DNA of 64,000 nt from Alitta virens (lineage: Eukaryota; Annelida; Polychaeta; Phyllodocida; Nereididae): contig OW028574.1 in assembly GCA_932294295.1 (NCBI GenBank), forward strand, positions 29,954,145 to 30,018,144. Reading direction: 5' to 3'. Positions 54,701-61,401 of this stretch are shown one piece after another; position 1 is the stretch's first letter; each line of letters starts with the position of its first letter. The notes under the pieces are model-generated. The model ran no database searches. It was not told the DNA's origin and was given only the letters and a program-made list of their open reading frames with translations. Made by a program: the position numbers and the translations under genes.

Positions 54701-57700
54701 CATCAATTTTTTCACTCATGCAACTTTCAGAACGTGAAAGTATAAAGTATAAGTGAGTGCAGTTGGGCATAGCTGATACGAAATCCTTGTGAAATTGCCT
54801 TGAATTGACGGTTTAGATATTCGACTATTAATTGCTAGGGTTAAGGTCGAACGATCAATTTCAACTAGAACTGGAAGACCTGTGCAGATCTGTGAACATT
54901 TGTCCATATCAGAAAGTTCTGGCTGTTGAGTGTGGATAGAGTCGATTTGTAAAGTACAACTGTTCTGTCTGATAGCATTTCCCAACATGTGATGAGCAAG
55001 ATGCGTGCTCGAAAATTCATGACAAACCCAAACATCTTCAAATTTGACCTTAGGAACACAGGGACTGAAGATTCCAGTTACAAAAAGGCAAAAGGAGTAT
55101 TGTATACGTTCTGTGCAACCATAGAGAGAACATTCAGCAAATCCCATTCTGTTGCTCAAACAGTCTGCAGAATTACTTTTGGGAGAGTGGACATTCACAA
55201 ACATATCCTTAAAATGAAGAGACAAGCCATTGACATACTACCACAATATCATAAGAGAGAAAATACTCTTCATTTCACTTGAGTAGAGCTTTGCCTTTTG
55301 CCTGCAAGCACACCATTGACATGCACGAAAAATAAACTCATCTGCTGTCAATCGAAGACTCATGGCTGCATAGTCAAACATTTTTTCTTTCCTTTTTTCT
55401 GCAGAAGAAAGTCTAGATCAATAGGTCGGCCACACATGAACAGCCTAAGAGCAGCTGCGTGCAATTTTGCTGATATGGCATAAAGTGGAAGGAATTGCAA
55501 GTAGCATAGACTGGTGGAGAACCATCCGTCATCAAAGTTAAAGGTGATGAAGTAGGGCTTGATCACCATCTTGTATATGACATACAAACACATTAATGTC
55601 ACCTAATTAACAAGCCCCCAATCAATTAAAACAATAGGTTTCACTAATCACTCTTGCCGGCGTGCCTGATTTGCCTTGCCATAGGCATGGACACGTGGAT
55701 GTCCTTAGCTGCCAAGAATACCTTCAATGCTCACAATACTTATTGTATGAGAACACAATGTTTACAGATTACAGCTTTTCTACTCAAGCACTGTATGAAG
55801 AGGTGCTTATCCCAATGGAAAATGTGAATAACTGATTATCATTGATTAATTGTCTTACATATTACATATCTGTCGTACAATAGAATCTCCCTATTAACAT
55901 TTAAGACCACCCTTGCTGCCAAATGTATTGGTATTAATGGCTATATGTAATTTGCATAAGCTTATGCTTAGTGGAGTAAACCGCCCCACAAGCAGTGCAT
56001 AGACCTTTAGAGTTGTCTGATTGATTAAGGTGCGATCTTTATGTGGAAGATCCCTTAAATATAAATAACAACACATTTCTAGGTCACCGACTGAAGCACA
56101 TCAACACTGTCAACAGCACAAAGTTCGTTTCATAGAGATATGACTCAAACCTTTCGTAGGTGGTGACATTGCCAATCAATGAAGTAACATGTAAATTAAA
56201 ATCACGAATTAATGATCAATTCCTAAAATAATCAGCATCGCAATCACTGTAATTCCTCCCACACATCTGTCTGTAAACCAACAGAGCAACTAAAGTCAAA
56301 ACAAAGTGATGGACTGCCTGGGGCCCAAGAAGGATGGCAATTGTAGCAATTAAACTGGGCAAATCAGACTCGACAATAGACTGCACTTCATTAACTGGCA
56401 AATGTGGCTGGGAAATGTTACAAATCACAATAATGGAAACATCTAGTGAGAGGAATTGTCGTGTACTTGCCATTTATTCTTCGTCCAAATATGTGTTGAG
56501 TAAAAGAGATGAGCTGATTGCTGACACAATGAATGGGCTTCCCTCCATTCCGAATGCAACACATCGGTCTCCCCCCACTCTGGTCCAATCCTTGGTGACT
56601 TGACAATGGGATCAAAATGCAATTTGGAAACAGCAGGAGGATGGTCCAGTGCCTTTCTTTTTCCCCCTCTTAACTCATCATTTTTTCTATTGTAATATCT
56701 CTCAGGAGGTGCCATGTTCTCAGCCTTCTATGATTTTCAACAACCTAGGTGGGTCCATAAGTGAATCGCTACTGCATTTTTATCAATATAGTATACCCAG
56801 CCCAGTTGTCCACTACTTAGTCAGCGGTCTTGCAAAATGCATCAAAATGATCTTCGCATGACCTCCTTGTCTTGTTGAGAATACCCTTTCCTCAAAGTTC
56901 AAGTGGATCTCTTAACAATTCCCATCCCAGATATAGCCTCCTATACCTCAAGACTACCAAGATGTGTTAGATCACTAAATTGAAGTTTTTCAGCCGTATG
57001 CTAATGGCAATTTGCCTGTAGGCAAACAATGTAATCATTGCATGTAGCAGAGTTTTATAATGTAGTAAAGCCTTATTTCTTTGTCTGCATAGTTTGTTTA
57101 CATGACCACGAACACCACTAAGAATAGTCAATTTTGCTACACTAGGCCAGCCGAGGTTCCACAAAACCAGAAAAGGAAAATAAGAAACAAAGAGTTAAAT
57201 CAGCCAATTTTTCTTCCCCAGTCAGTCTTTATACTAAAGGACTAGATGTTCGTCTGGGCTCCCTTCTAGTCCCTAGACAGACAAAATGGTCCAATAATTT
57301 ACGGAGTGGACAAATAGCTGACCGTCAGACTGCCCATGTCCCCGTTCGGTCCAATAAACCTTCCCAGCCTTTGCTTTCAGTTTTATTTTTGAGGCAGAAA
57401 GGGAGGTAGCCCTTGGTTGAAATTTAAAGTGATCACAGAATGACAGCTCCAGATCCAGTTACTCACAACAGAGGTACAAATTAACATAATAACCTTATCA
57501 CTGTCTTGTAACATCATCCATTTACAAGAGAATGTGTTAAATTAGTACAACACAGAGCCAAGGTCTCTCCTTTCCAAAGCTGTTGAAGAGGAAGCCTATT
57601 TGTAAGGTGTGTCAGCTCATGTTTTCAAGGGAGGAGTTTCTTTCATCAGAACCATCCACCCAGAGAAAATAAACGCCACCAGGAAATCCTGCATTATCAG

Positions 57701-60452
57701 GAAGATGCGGGGTACTGAGGCAGAGACACTGATTTGTATATGGTTGGTTTTTGGCCAAAAGACATAAAATGTACAAATGAGATTTTAAAATTCTAGTCTC
57801 TGTGGCGTTTTACATTGTAATACGAACTGAAGCAGCTGGTGTCAGCAGGTCAACGAAAGATTTTTTTTTTTTAGTTCTTCGAAGGTCTTTCAACTTCCTG
57901 GTGACCATACATCACTCATCACTGCATTACAGCCAATCTCATAGACTTGGAAATCTAAACTCCAGATGACGTCATGTTGATCCAGGACTCTCATTGGCTG
58001 CTTTAACCAACGAGAGTCCTTGATTCACATTACGTCATCCGGGGTTTAGCTTCCAAGTCTCTGAGATTAGTTTCCAACTCTATGAAATTGGCTGTAAAAT
58101 CACGATGGTCCACTCCTTCATTATTCTCGACTAATAATATGAGAAAAATGGAAAAACCAGGCCATGTGTCAAGTTATCCCTGGCAAAGACACTGAATACA
58201 AGTTTCTGCTAATTTAATTAATCAAAGTCACCAATAAATACTTGAGAGGGATAATTATTATATATAATCAAAAGGCGTTATAGTCCTCTTCTACCATGTT
58301 AAGGCCAGCTTCCAAGCTGCTGGAAAATTAGATTAAATAATTTGTACACTTCGGTTATTCAACTAGTTAGTTTCTATTACACCCTGCATGGAGCAATGTT
58401 TAGCATATACCAAACCGCACATCACAATGTCATGGTTGCGACTTTTTGGCTTGATCTGGGACCAACAATGGTCATCACGGCCATCACATGGACAGGGGAA
58501 ATGTCGCCGTGACATTTGATGCCCAAGCCTACAGGTCATTGCATGCCTTGTCAAAGGAGACCACGATTGGAGGTGGTTCCACTCTCCCCATCCCAAAAAA
58601 GCATCGTGCGTGTCCTGTTAGCATGATTAGGACATGGTATGCTGCTGCTGCTGTTGCTACTGCTGATGCTGCTGCTGGTGGTGATAATGCTACAACTAGT
58701 CTGATGCAGACTGCATCCCAGCCTAGCTGGTGACCACATCACACACAGACTCCTGTAGCAGTAATGCAGTTGTCATGTCAGCACCAGGCTACACTGCCCT
58801 CCGCACCAACTCCTTTTCTCTTGCATACCTTGCCATGACGTCATGTTACGTCACCCTGTCGTCACTAAGACGACTAGCATTCCACAGCTATATTCATTCC
58901 ACACTGTAATTGCCCATGCTGACTGAGGCAAACCAGTTTCGGCAGTGCCATTCATTTAAAGCCTGCCATATAACAGCTTCTTTTTTTTTCTTATACATCT
59001 TCACCACAGCTGTTGAGCCATGGTCTCAAGAAACAACAAGCTAATGTAAAACGGAAATTATAACCTTGGATATAACAAAAATACAACAAAATTCGACATG
59101 CACGGTCGTGCATGTTTTTGAAAACCGATTGTTGAAACATGACCTTTCTGCCTGGACAAATTTCCCGTCATGCAATAAGCATGGGGCCAGCCAGCCGGGG
59201 GGGGGGGGAGGGTTAAAATAGCTGAGTCAGCATAACTCGGTCTCCCCGGTGTTATGAAATGCCCTAGCCCCTAGGCACCCTCAAACTGCAAAGCTATAAG
59301 TCATCATCACTATTACATGGTGAAATATGGCACAGCACTGATGGAGGGAACTCAAAAATTACATTGGGACTACTGGCAGAAGGGTGTTTCTGAATTATGA
59401 GATGTTTTTGACAACACGTCAAGGAGAACCTGAGACTACATTTGTTGCAGTATTTACTGGCCTTCGTTGGGGATTCAACAATTGTTTGTTATTCTCATAC
59501 AGACGACGTAGAGCAGATCAATGACAACAATTTTTCTTCTTTTTTTTTTTGATGGTTTTTCTTTCTTTTTTTAAAGCTCACATGGCATACAAAAAGTGAA
59601 CTGGCAGCAGAAGTAAGGACAAAACGAAGCAGTCTAAGTTTTTGTCAGAAACCAATCAGTCCCTGCACAAAAATGCTTCTTTCCCCCCTTTTATTTTGTA
59701 GTAAAAACAAAACTTCTATTAAGTCTTTTCAGTCGTTAACTTCGCTTCGAGGCTAATTTGGTATGAACAGTGATTTTTCCTAATAGACTTTGAACTTCAG
59801 AAGTGTGTGCTAAAAAGGACTACCAGGAAATGCAATGGCTAATGAAATCCTTTCAAGTTGACATCATGTCCTACTTCAATCAAAAAAGAAGGAGCAAATG
59901 TGAGTATTCTTTTTCATTTTTCTTTTTCTGCTGCTGTACCCTTCATCTGAGCCAGCAGGACACTGGGAATTGCTGAGGAAAGTAATCAACCGTTGTGTGG
60001 CGCATAAATTCCTCAAGAAGATGCCCAGATTTCGTTCCTTCCTTCCCCTACTCCTTTCCTGTTACCATGGCAACCAACAAAACGCTTGCCCCTATTAATA
60101 TGCGACAGGAAACAGGGCAAGAACCATGTTCCAAATGTCAATTTTTTATAATTTCATCCAAATAATTATGACACTGAAGAATCCTTAAGAAAGTTTCATC
60201 AACAGCATTACGACCGATGATAAATGCCACGAACTTGATATAAATTAGTAATTATGAGACTTTTACTATCTTTCCCATCATGGTGTAAATAGAACTGGCT
60301 CAAAAACACTGTGAAAAAAATATGTAAAACATAAGCAAGAAACCGTATGTCAAGTTACCTACTTCTTCGCTGCTGCATCAGCGAATCCGAAGGAACATAA
60401 TCATATGACAATGATGACTGGGTGGAATCATCTATCGCATTGCCATTAGACA
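9765..60452 (-). CDS. PPHLN1: Periphilin-1 (PPHLN1) ortholog, HUSH complex subunit, 5' end incomplete
   Basis: Coding exons on the complement, 5' to 3': 60452-60363, 36537-36451, 26503-26154, 23524-23103, 22264-22124, 21594-21437, 19697-19501, 13397-13345, 12630-12498 (stop). All phases agree and give 542 residues. Recognition rests on the C-terminus: EIER-AYRQDCETFASVVKMLI, then KDPELEGSLQNSLREN and LKEIGQRCIHELREFIEKLK align directly with the end of vertebrate periphilin, with an exon boundary at the same residue. The middle is disordered and rich in RS, RSP and D/R repeats. In vertebrates periphilin joins TASOR and MPP8 in HUSH, which recruits H3K9 methylation to silence transposons and other intronless inserts; its C-terminal helices dimerise and bind TASOR. 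That role here is inferred. No start codon was located. The exons at 60.4 and 36.5 kb are less certain. Confidence 0.88.
9783..9788 (-). terminator. Candidate PPHLN1 poly(A) signal
   Basis: TTTATT on the + strand is AATAAA on the - strand, within TTTCAAATAAAGTTTATTCC. It sits about 2.7 kb after the stop codon. Confidence 0.5.
10610..10633. repeat. (TA)n microsatellite
   Basis: About twelve uninterrupted AT/TA dinucleotides. Confidence 0.95.
12117..12479 (-). other. PPHLN1: Intron within the PPHLN1 3' UTR
   Basis: The donor GTGAGC at 12479 and acceptor CTTTTTAATCTCCACAG before 12116 bound it. The stop codon is only 18 bp upstream of the junction, inside the distance normally tolerated by nonsense-mediated decay. 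Confidence 0.6.
12480..12630 (-). CDS. PPHLN1: PPHLN1 last coding exon
   Basis: The acceptor GGTTTGCAG precedes it. It encodes KDPELEGSLQNSLRENLKEI, then GQRCIHELREFIEKLKSQ and SAGSK, with TAA at 12500-12498. The exon continues 18 bp into 3' UTR to a donor ACAG|GTGAGC. The block matches the final helices of periphilin that dimerise and bind TASOR in vertebrates. A longer open frame over the same bases (12439-12636) is the wrong phase. Confidence 0.93.
12631..13344 (-). other. PPHLN1 intron filled by a MITE
   Basis: A 714-bp intron, more than half of which is the 377-bp MITE at 12887-13263. Confidence 0.85.
12887..13263. mobile_element. TA-flanked MITE family (CAGTTAG), full copy 2, 377 bp
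   Basis: The terminal repeats CAGTTAGTTTCAT (12887-12899) and ATGAAACTAACTG (13251-13263) are a perfect inverted pair flanked by TA on both sides. Subterminal GGCTATAG and CTATAGTT/AGCCGG motifs also mirror each other. There is no coding capacity. TA duplication and CAGT ends point to a Tc1/mariner-mobilised element. Confidence 0.88.
13345..13397 (-). CDS. PPHLN1: PPHLN1 micro-exon AYRQDCETF
   Basis: Only 53 bp. The acceptor CTTTTCAG and donor AAG|GTGAGG flank it. It encodes AYRQDCETFASVVKMLI, nearly identical to the most conserved block of periphilin. This exon is the key evidence for the gene call. Confidence 0.93.
15060..15720. promoter_or_regulatory. CpG-rich block inside PPHLN1 intron
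   Basis: CpG is scarce in most of the window but dense here (for example CCGCGACATTTTCCGCC, GGGGCGCTG and CACGCGGG). A + strand frame from ATG 15073 reads MCGALPIAAEDLDPEWDQNR and runs into CGCCAG|GTAATT, a possible donor at 15156. It may be an unmethylated promoter or a recent insert. No protein family is recognised. Confidence 0.3.
17154..17230 (-). mobile_element. tRNA-derived SINE relic
   Basis: On the - strand AGTGGCTTTTTGGTACAAT is a diverged A box and AGTGTTCGATTCCCACTCC a good B box, with tRNA-like spacing. It belongs to a different family from the 34.2-kb type. Confidence 0.5.
18192..18283. mobile_element. GTTATA-family repeat fragment, copy 2
   Basis: CATATCCCGAATAGGAGGGA, then TTTAACTAACATTTTTGTCGG and GGAGTATAAG, match the ends of the 4608 and 39377 copies. 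Internally deleted. Confidence 0.5.
19501..19697 (-). CDS. PPHLN1: PPHLN1 exon leading into the C-terminal helices
   Basis: The acceptor ATCACCTCCAG and donor AGA|GTGAGT flank 197 bp. It encodes TKADKERTLSGSRSRVDRSP, ELEAERRKM, an N/G-rich linker and EKMLMVREKKEEIER, a charged helix. It ends in phase 0 exactly where vertebrate periphilin reads KEIEQ before YRQDCETF. Confidence 0.9.
19698..21436 (-). other. PPHLN1 intron, 1.7 kb
   Basis: AT-rich. Imperfect direct repeats of ATTGCATGC and TACGTC occur around 20840-20945. No exon or element is recognised. Confidence 0.7.
21437..21594 (-). CDS. PPHLN1: PPHLN1 exon: SPDNEVEVSNKRR region
   Basis: The acceptor TTTTTCTCCTAG and donor AGAC|GTAAGT flank it. 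It encodes SSRQRDRLSPDNEVEVSNKR, then RSDDRYQSDDLDNKKRRYQD and SPTR. The KKRR and NKRR clusters are possible nuclear localisation signals. Confidence 0.85.
21595..22123 (-). other. PPHLN1 intron, 0.5 kb
   Basis: Nothing recognisable apart from splice signals. Confidence 0.7.
22124..22264 (-). CDS. PPHLN1: PPHLN1 exon: SPGSSRGP region
   Basis: The acceptor CTATTTGCAG and donor AACAG|GTAAAA flank it; it is phase 2 at both ends. It encodes YQKDKKESPGSSRGPWRS, then TENRPRSPAHSSPPAQL and SQEYSRDYDNR. Disordered; no domain. Confidence 0.85.
22265..23102 (-). other. PPHLN1 intron with a foldback element
   Basis: An 838-bp intron holding the inverted-repeat element at 22613-22773. Confidence 0.75.
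22613..22773. mobile_element. ATTGGCT-type foldback MITE, copy 1
   Basis: GACTTGGAAGCCAAATTCTAG at the left pairs imperfectly with GAGTTTAGTTTTCAAGTCTA at the right. Around the centre AGGACTCCCCTCCCATTGGCT pairs with AGCCAATGAGGGTGCT. A short duplication of AGTTTTCAAGTCTAT lies at the right end. Confidence 0.65.
23103..23524 (-). CDS. PPHLN1: PPHLN1 exon: RSP/D-rich disordered region
   Basis: 422 bp with acceptor GGCTTCCAG and donor AACAG|GTATCT. It encodes HSPDARDSKSGDNQEAV and then repeated D-R-S-P blocks (SPDRYS, DRSPAGSG, ERSPNSHQDRSPSGRG, DRSPERS, FSPEPPPRYHRTDRN) ending DYDRSN. It is low-complexity and charged, with many SP sites. The alternative 146-residue frame over it is a shadow. 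Confidence 0.9.
23525..26153 (-). other. PPHLN1 intron, 2.6 kb
   Basis: Contains an A-run at about 24738 and a diverged foldback copy at about 25741-26000. No exon is recognised. Phase 0 on both sides would allow an extra cassette exon, but I see none. Confidence 0.7.
25741..26000. mobile_element. Diverged ATTGGCT-type foldback copy
   Basis: AAACTCTAGAGAATGTCATTT near the left and ATGAAGTCATCTGGAGTTCA plus TTCCAAGTCTACGAAAT at the right match the two arms of the 57927 element. The centre is longer and unrelated. Confidence 0.4.
26154..26503 (-). CDS. PPHLN1: PPHLN1 exon: Arg/Ser-rich region
   Basis: The acceptor TTTTGTTTCAG and donor ACA|GTGAGT flank it. It encodes AAEEERRRATARGVSPLRNG, then Q- and R-rich sequence, then a dense SRSRSRSYSNSRSRSPRS-type RS stretch ending SHKT in phase 0. 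RS repeats are usual in the disordered part of periphilin and in splicing-related proteins. The acceptor is a CAGCAG (NAGNAG) site, so one Ala may be optional. Confidence 0.88.
30003..30249. mobile_element. TA-flanked MITE family (CAGTTAG), copy 3, internally deleted
   Basis: It starts CAGTTATTTACGTTAAAACC after TA and ends GACCATATTTTATGAAACTA. About 120 bp of the middle is missing compared with the 377-bp copy. Confidence 0.75.
30808..30961. mobile_element. Foldback MITE, 154 bp, copy B
   Basis: It starts TACATGGCCAAATGTG and ends CACATTTGGCCATGTA, with GCGTTTTCCATGCGTTTGGA inside and the mirror TTCCATGCGTTTATCC on the other arm. It is highly similar to the ABCA intron copy at 2630-2773. 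Confidence 0.85.
34193..34343 (-). mobile_element. tRNA-derived SINE, copy 1, with target-site duplication
   Basis: On the - strand it starts with a tRNA-like head, GCTTAGCTCAGTAGTAGC (A box) and GGGTTCAATTCCCG (B box). A body conserved with the other copies follows, including CTAATTAGCCCATCAGGTGC and AGAAATACAGGACG. It is bounded by a direct repeat of about 14 bp, TCAG(A/T)ACAGAAAGT, at 34179-34192 and 34344-34357, which marks target-primed insertion. Confidence 0.85.
34754..34801. repeat. 12-bp minisatellite, four units
   Basis: Four exact head-to-tail copies of ATAACACTGACC. No spacers, so not a CRISPR array. Confidence 0.95.
35349..35433 (-). mobile_element. tRNA-derived SINE relic
   Basis: The - strand reads GGCTAGTGGGCCAGTGTTAG (A-box region) and ATAGGTTTGAACCCCATTCC (B-box region) in tRNA-like spacing. 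A similar weak B-box fragment, GGTCCCGGGTTTATCCCC, lies at about 35206-35223. Confidence 0.4.
36451..36537 (-). CDS. PPHLN1: PPHLN1 candidate exon with RKMRQEEMRRKD
   Basis: The acceptor CTGTCATTGAG and donor GAAG|GTATTG flank 87 bp that encode GNRKMRQEEMRRKDQDRERA and then TIINRTSE. It is phase 1 at both ends, fitting both neighbours. The frame is closed by a TGA just upstream of the acceptor. The basic/acidic helical composition fits. The internal ATG (KMRQ) could start a shorter isoform. Confidence 0.55.
37677..37856 (-). mobile_element. tRNA-derived SINE, copy 2
   Basis: Near full length. On the - strand: GGGGGACTAGCTCAATGG, GGGTTCAATTCCCGGTC, then CCATCATCTCATTGCCATGG, CTAATTAGCCCATCAGGTGC and AGGAATACAGGACGTAAAGC. 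The target duplication is not clear. Confidence 0.85.
39377..39641. mobile_element. GTTATA-ended repeat, copy 3, with internal inverted units
   Basis: It starts GTTATACTCCACCACGTGACC and ends CTTCGGGATATAAC. The motif AGTTAACTCCCTCCT occurs twice and GGGATATAAC twice, with GCTTATATCCCGCCG in the opposite sense, so the right part is a duplicated or inverted terminus. Confidence 0.55.
41330..41471 (-). mobile_element. tRNA-derived SINE, copy 3, diverged subfamily
   Basis: On the - strand the head reads CAGCTTAGCAACCACTGGGT, then CCTGGGTTCAACTCCCAGCC. The tail carries TGGTGCAAAAATATGGGACA, shared with the 45516 copy but different from the GGTGCAGAAATACAGGACG of the other copies. Confidence 0.7.
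41836..42201. mobile_element. TA-flanked MITE family (CAGTTAG), full copy 4, 366 bp
   Basis: It begins CTGTTAGTTTTATTAAAAAC and ends TTTCATGAAACTAACTG, with TA on both sides. It aligns along its full length with copy 2. Confidence 0.88.
43380..44260. promoter_or_regulatory. CpG-enriched block, possible internal promoter
   Basis: CpG is unusually frequent (ACGACGCGCGCATTTCC, GGTCGCGATTAAG and others). A YY1-like site, AAAGATGGCGCC, lies at 44033-44044. On the - strand GGACTAG|GTAATA at 43561/43560 is a possible first-exon donor that could splice to 36537, where an ATG (KMRQ) is in frame. This is inference only. Confidence 0.25.
45516..45600 (-). mobile_element. tRNA-derived SINE, copy 4, head missing, with target-site duplication
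   Basis: Carries only the 3' body (TGGTGCAAAAATATGGAACG on the - strand, and TGTCTGACCC). It is flanked by direct repeats TAGAACTTAAA at 45505-45515 and 45604-45614. The tRNA head is absent, so it is a 5'-truncated insertion. Confidence 0.75.
45801..45832. repeat. (ATCT/ATCA)n microsatellite
   Basis: AATCAATCAATCTATCTATC and onward, imperfect tetranucleotide repeats. Confidence 0.9.
46840..47035. mobile_element. TTACAGCC...GGCTGTAA foldback MITE, 196 bp
   Basis: Ends TTACAGCCAAATTCATTGAT and CATGAATTTGGCTGTAA. Inside, CTTGGAAGCTAAACTCTAGA, GTGAATCCAGGACTCCCATT and CCAATGG match the 57927 copy. Confidence 0.75.
47541..49159 (+). mobile_element. Tc1-type DNA transposon, 1619 bp, near-intact
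   Basis: The terminal inverted repeats start CAGTTGGCAGCAAAATTATT at the left and, reverse-complemented, CAGTTGGCAGCAAATTTATT at the right (19 of 20 identical; similarity continues for about 50 bp). TA flanks both ends (47539-47540 and 49160-49161). One transposase frame runs between them, broken once. Low divergence of the ends and frame suggests a fairly recent insertion. It sits in sense with the + strand, antisense to the PPHLN1 intron. Confidence 0.95.
47921..48942 (+). pseudogene. Tc1/mariner transposase (DD34E), one-base frameshift
   Basis: From ATG 47921 (MAKTKGRSKKV) the frame is open for 196 codons, then shifts by one base at about 48506-48512 and stays open to TAA at 48940. A single missing base accounts for the shift, and the combined length would be 340 codons, the usual Tc1 size. 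Features: a helix-turn-helix DNA-binding region (IARTLNIPRDTVGSIVRKF), a basic GRGRKRK stretch, the first catalytic Asp in ILWTDETK at residue 153, the second in FQQDNDPKH at 244 and Glu in LNPIENLWW at 279, all three retained. Numbering ignores the missing base. The upstream Met at 47825 is in frame but outside the conserved protein. As it stands the gene yields a truncated product without the second Asp and Glu. Confidence 0.95.
49892..49922. repeat. GCT-rich trinucleotide tract
   Basis: Runs of GCT (CTGCTGCTGCTGCTGCGG), interrupted once by ACTT. Confidence 0.85.
54716..55225 (-). other. Unexplained 169-codon open frame
   Basis: The longest frame in the window outside recognised exons. It begins MSLHFKDMFVNVHSPKSNSA. 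No motif, signal peptide or family is recognised, and no repeats explain it. The opposite strand is also open for 97 codons (54989-55282), so it may be chance. It could be part of a degraded mobile element. Confidence 0.15.
57927..58097. mobile_element. TTACAGCC...GGCTGTAA foldback MITE, 171 bp, best-preserved copy
   Basis: Ends TTACAGCCAATCTCATAGAC and CTATGAAATTGGCTGTAA. The arms carry GACTTGGAAATCTAAACTCC and GGGGTTTAGCTTCCAAGTC, then ATGACGTCAT and TTACGTCAT (CRE-like), and AGGACTCTCATTGGCTG paired with CCAACGAGAGTCCT. The result is a near-complete hairpin. Confidence 0.8.
58640..58682. repeat. GCT-rich trinucleotide tract
   Basis: TGCTGCTGCTGCTGTTGCTA followed by CTGCTGATGCTGCTGCTGG. 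Imperfect. Confidence 0.85.
60363..60452 (-). CDS. PPHLN1: PPHLN1 candidate exon, most 5' in window
   Basis: A strong pyrimidine tract and acceptor (CTTTTACTCTACTCAAG) precede it and the donor GAA|GTAGGT follows it. It encodes SNGNAIDDSTQSSLSYDYVP and then SDSLMQQRR. It ends in phase 1, as the 36.5-kb exon needs. It starts mid-codon, so at least one earlier exon exists, probably beyond the window. Known periphilins have a short Tyr-containing N-terminal region, but the match is weak. Confidence 0.5.
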
Positions 60453-61217
60453 CTTGAGTAGAGTAAAAGGAGCAGCAGGCAAGTCATATGAGCATCCAGA
60501 ACAGCGCTTCATTTTAAGCACATGGTGAACGGTGAGAGAGTTTCATTAGCCAGGTAACAGGCAATCAAAACTCTGTCATGTAGATCACTGAACTGCAGAC
60601 TTAGCTTCACACAGGTTGACATGCAATTTATCAAAAGCTTTTTTTTTTTTTAGAGAGAGATTTTCAGCTCAAAAAGCTTGTCAGCTTTTTCCGATATTGT
60701 CTGTGTCACTATTAGAGTCTTGTTGTCACTCGCTAGCCAGACCCAGTCACGTACCCTGTGCCAGACTATCCTATGACAAGGATTTTTATCAACAAAAAGG
60801 ACAGAAATAGAAGCCCAAAAGGCTTTCAACAGGACTCTGATGAAGTCTGGAGGAGGTTATTGGTCTTCTTCAGAAACGAAGTGGACATGGTTTGACATCT
60901 AATGCAGTCTCTAAGGATAAAGTAATGACCGATCAGCAGGAGAAACCATAACAATCAATATACAATGCCATAAACAGTCAAGTAGGAACAATAAACCCAT
61001 GTTTTTTAAACAAAGAGACTATTTCCTTCCTCACAACTAAATATGTACATTTTCCAAGGGGTAAAAGATAACATTAAGATTTATATCATCATTATGTCTG
61101 CCTGAATAGTTTGGCCACAAGTGCTGACCAACATTACCATGATCACATCATCGTTCATACAATTGATTCATATTAGTTTGCCTAATACACTACTGAACTC
61201 AGTAATAGTTGTGTGAG

Positions 61218-61401
61218 GTGGTGGTGGATTGGGGCTTTACGTCCTGTATTTCTGCACCTGATGGGCTAATTAGGTCAGGCAGGGACCATGGCTATGAGAT
61301 GAAGGATGAAACAGCCATCCAACTTAGGCGCGACTGGAAATTGAACCCGGGACCCAGTGGTTGTAAGCCCAGCTCGCCAACACTGAGCTAGGCCCCCACC
61401 C
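61218..61401 (-). mobile_element. tRNA-derived SINE, copy 5, near full length
   Basis: On the - strand: GGGGGCCTAGCTCAGTGTTG (A box), GGGTTCAATTTCCAGTCG (B box), TTGGATGGCTGTTTCATCC, CTAATTAGCCCATCAGGTGC, AGAAATACAGGACGTAAAGC and CCCCAATCCACCACCACC. The best reference copy for the family in this window. Flanking GTTG.GTG repeats are too imperfect to call. Confidence 0.88.

Larger units (their letters stand above)
36538..60362 (-). other. PPHLN1 intron, 23.8 kb
   Basis: The largest intron. It holds SINEs at 37677, 41330 and 45516, a GTTATA repeat at 39377, MITE copy 4 at 41836, a CpG-rich block at 43380-44260, a foldback at 46840, the Tc1 element at 47541 and a foldback at 57927. GCT-rich tracts lie at 49892 and 58640. 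The stretch 49160-57926 shows no other recognised element apart from G-runs and unexplained open frames (54716-55225). Confidence 0.6.
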
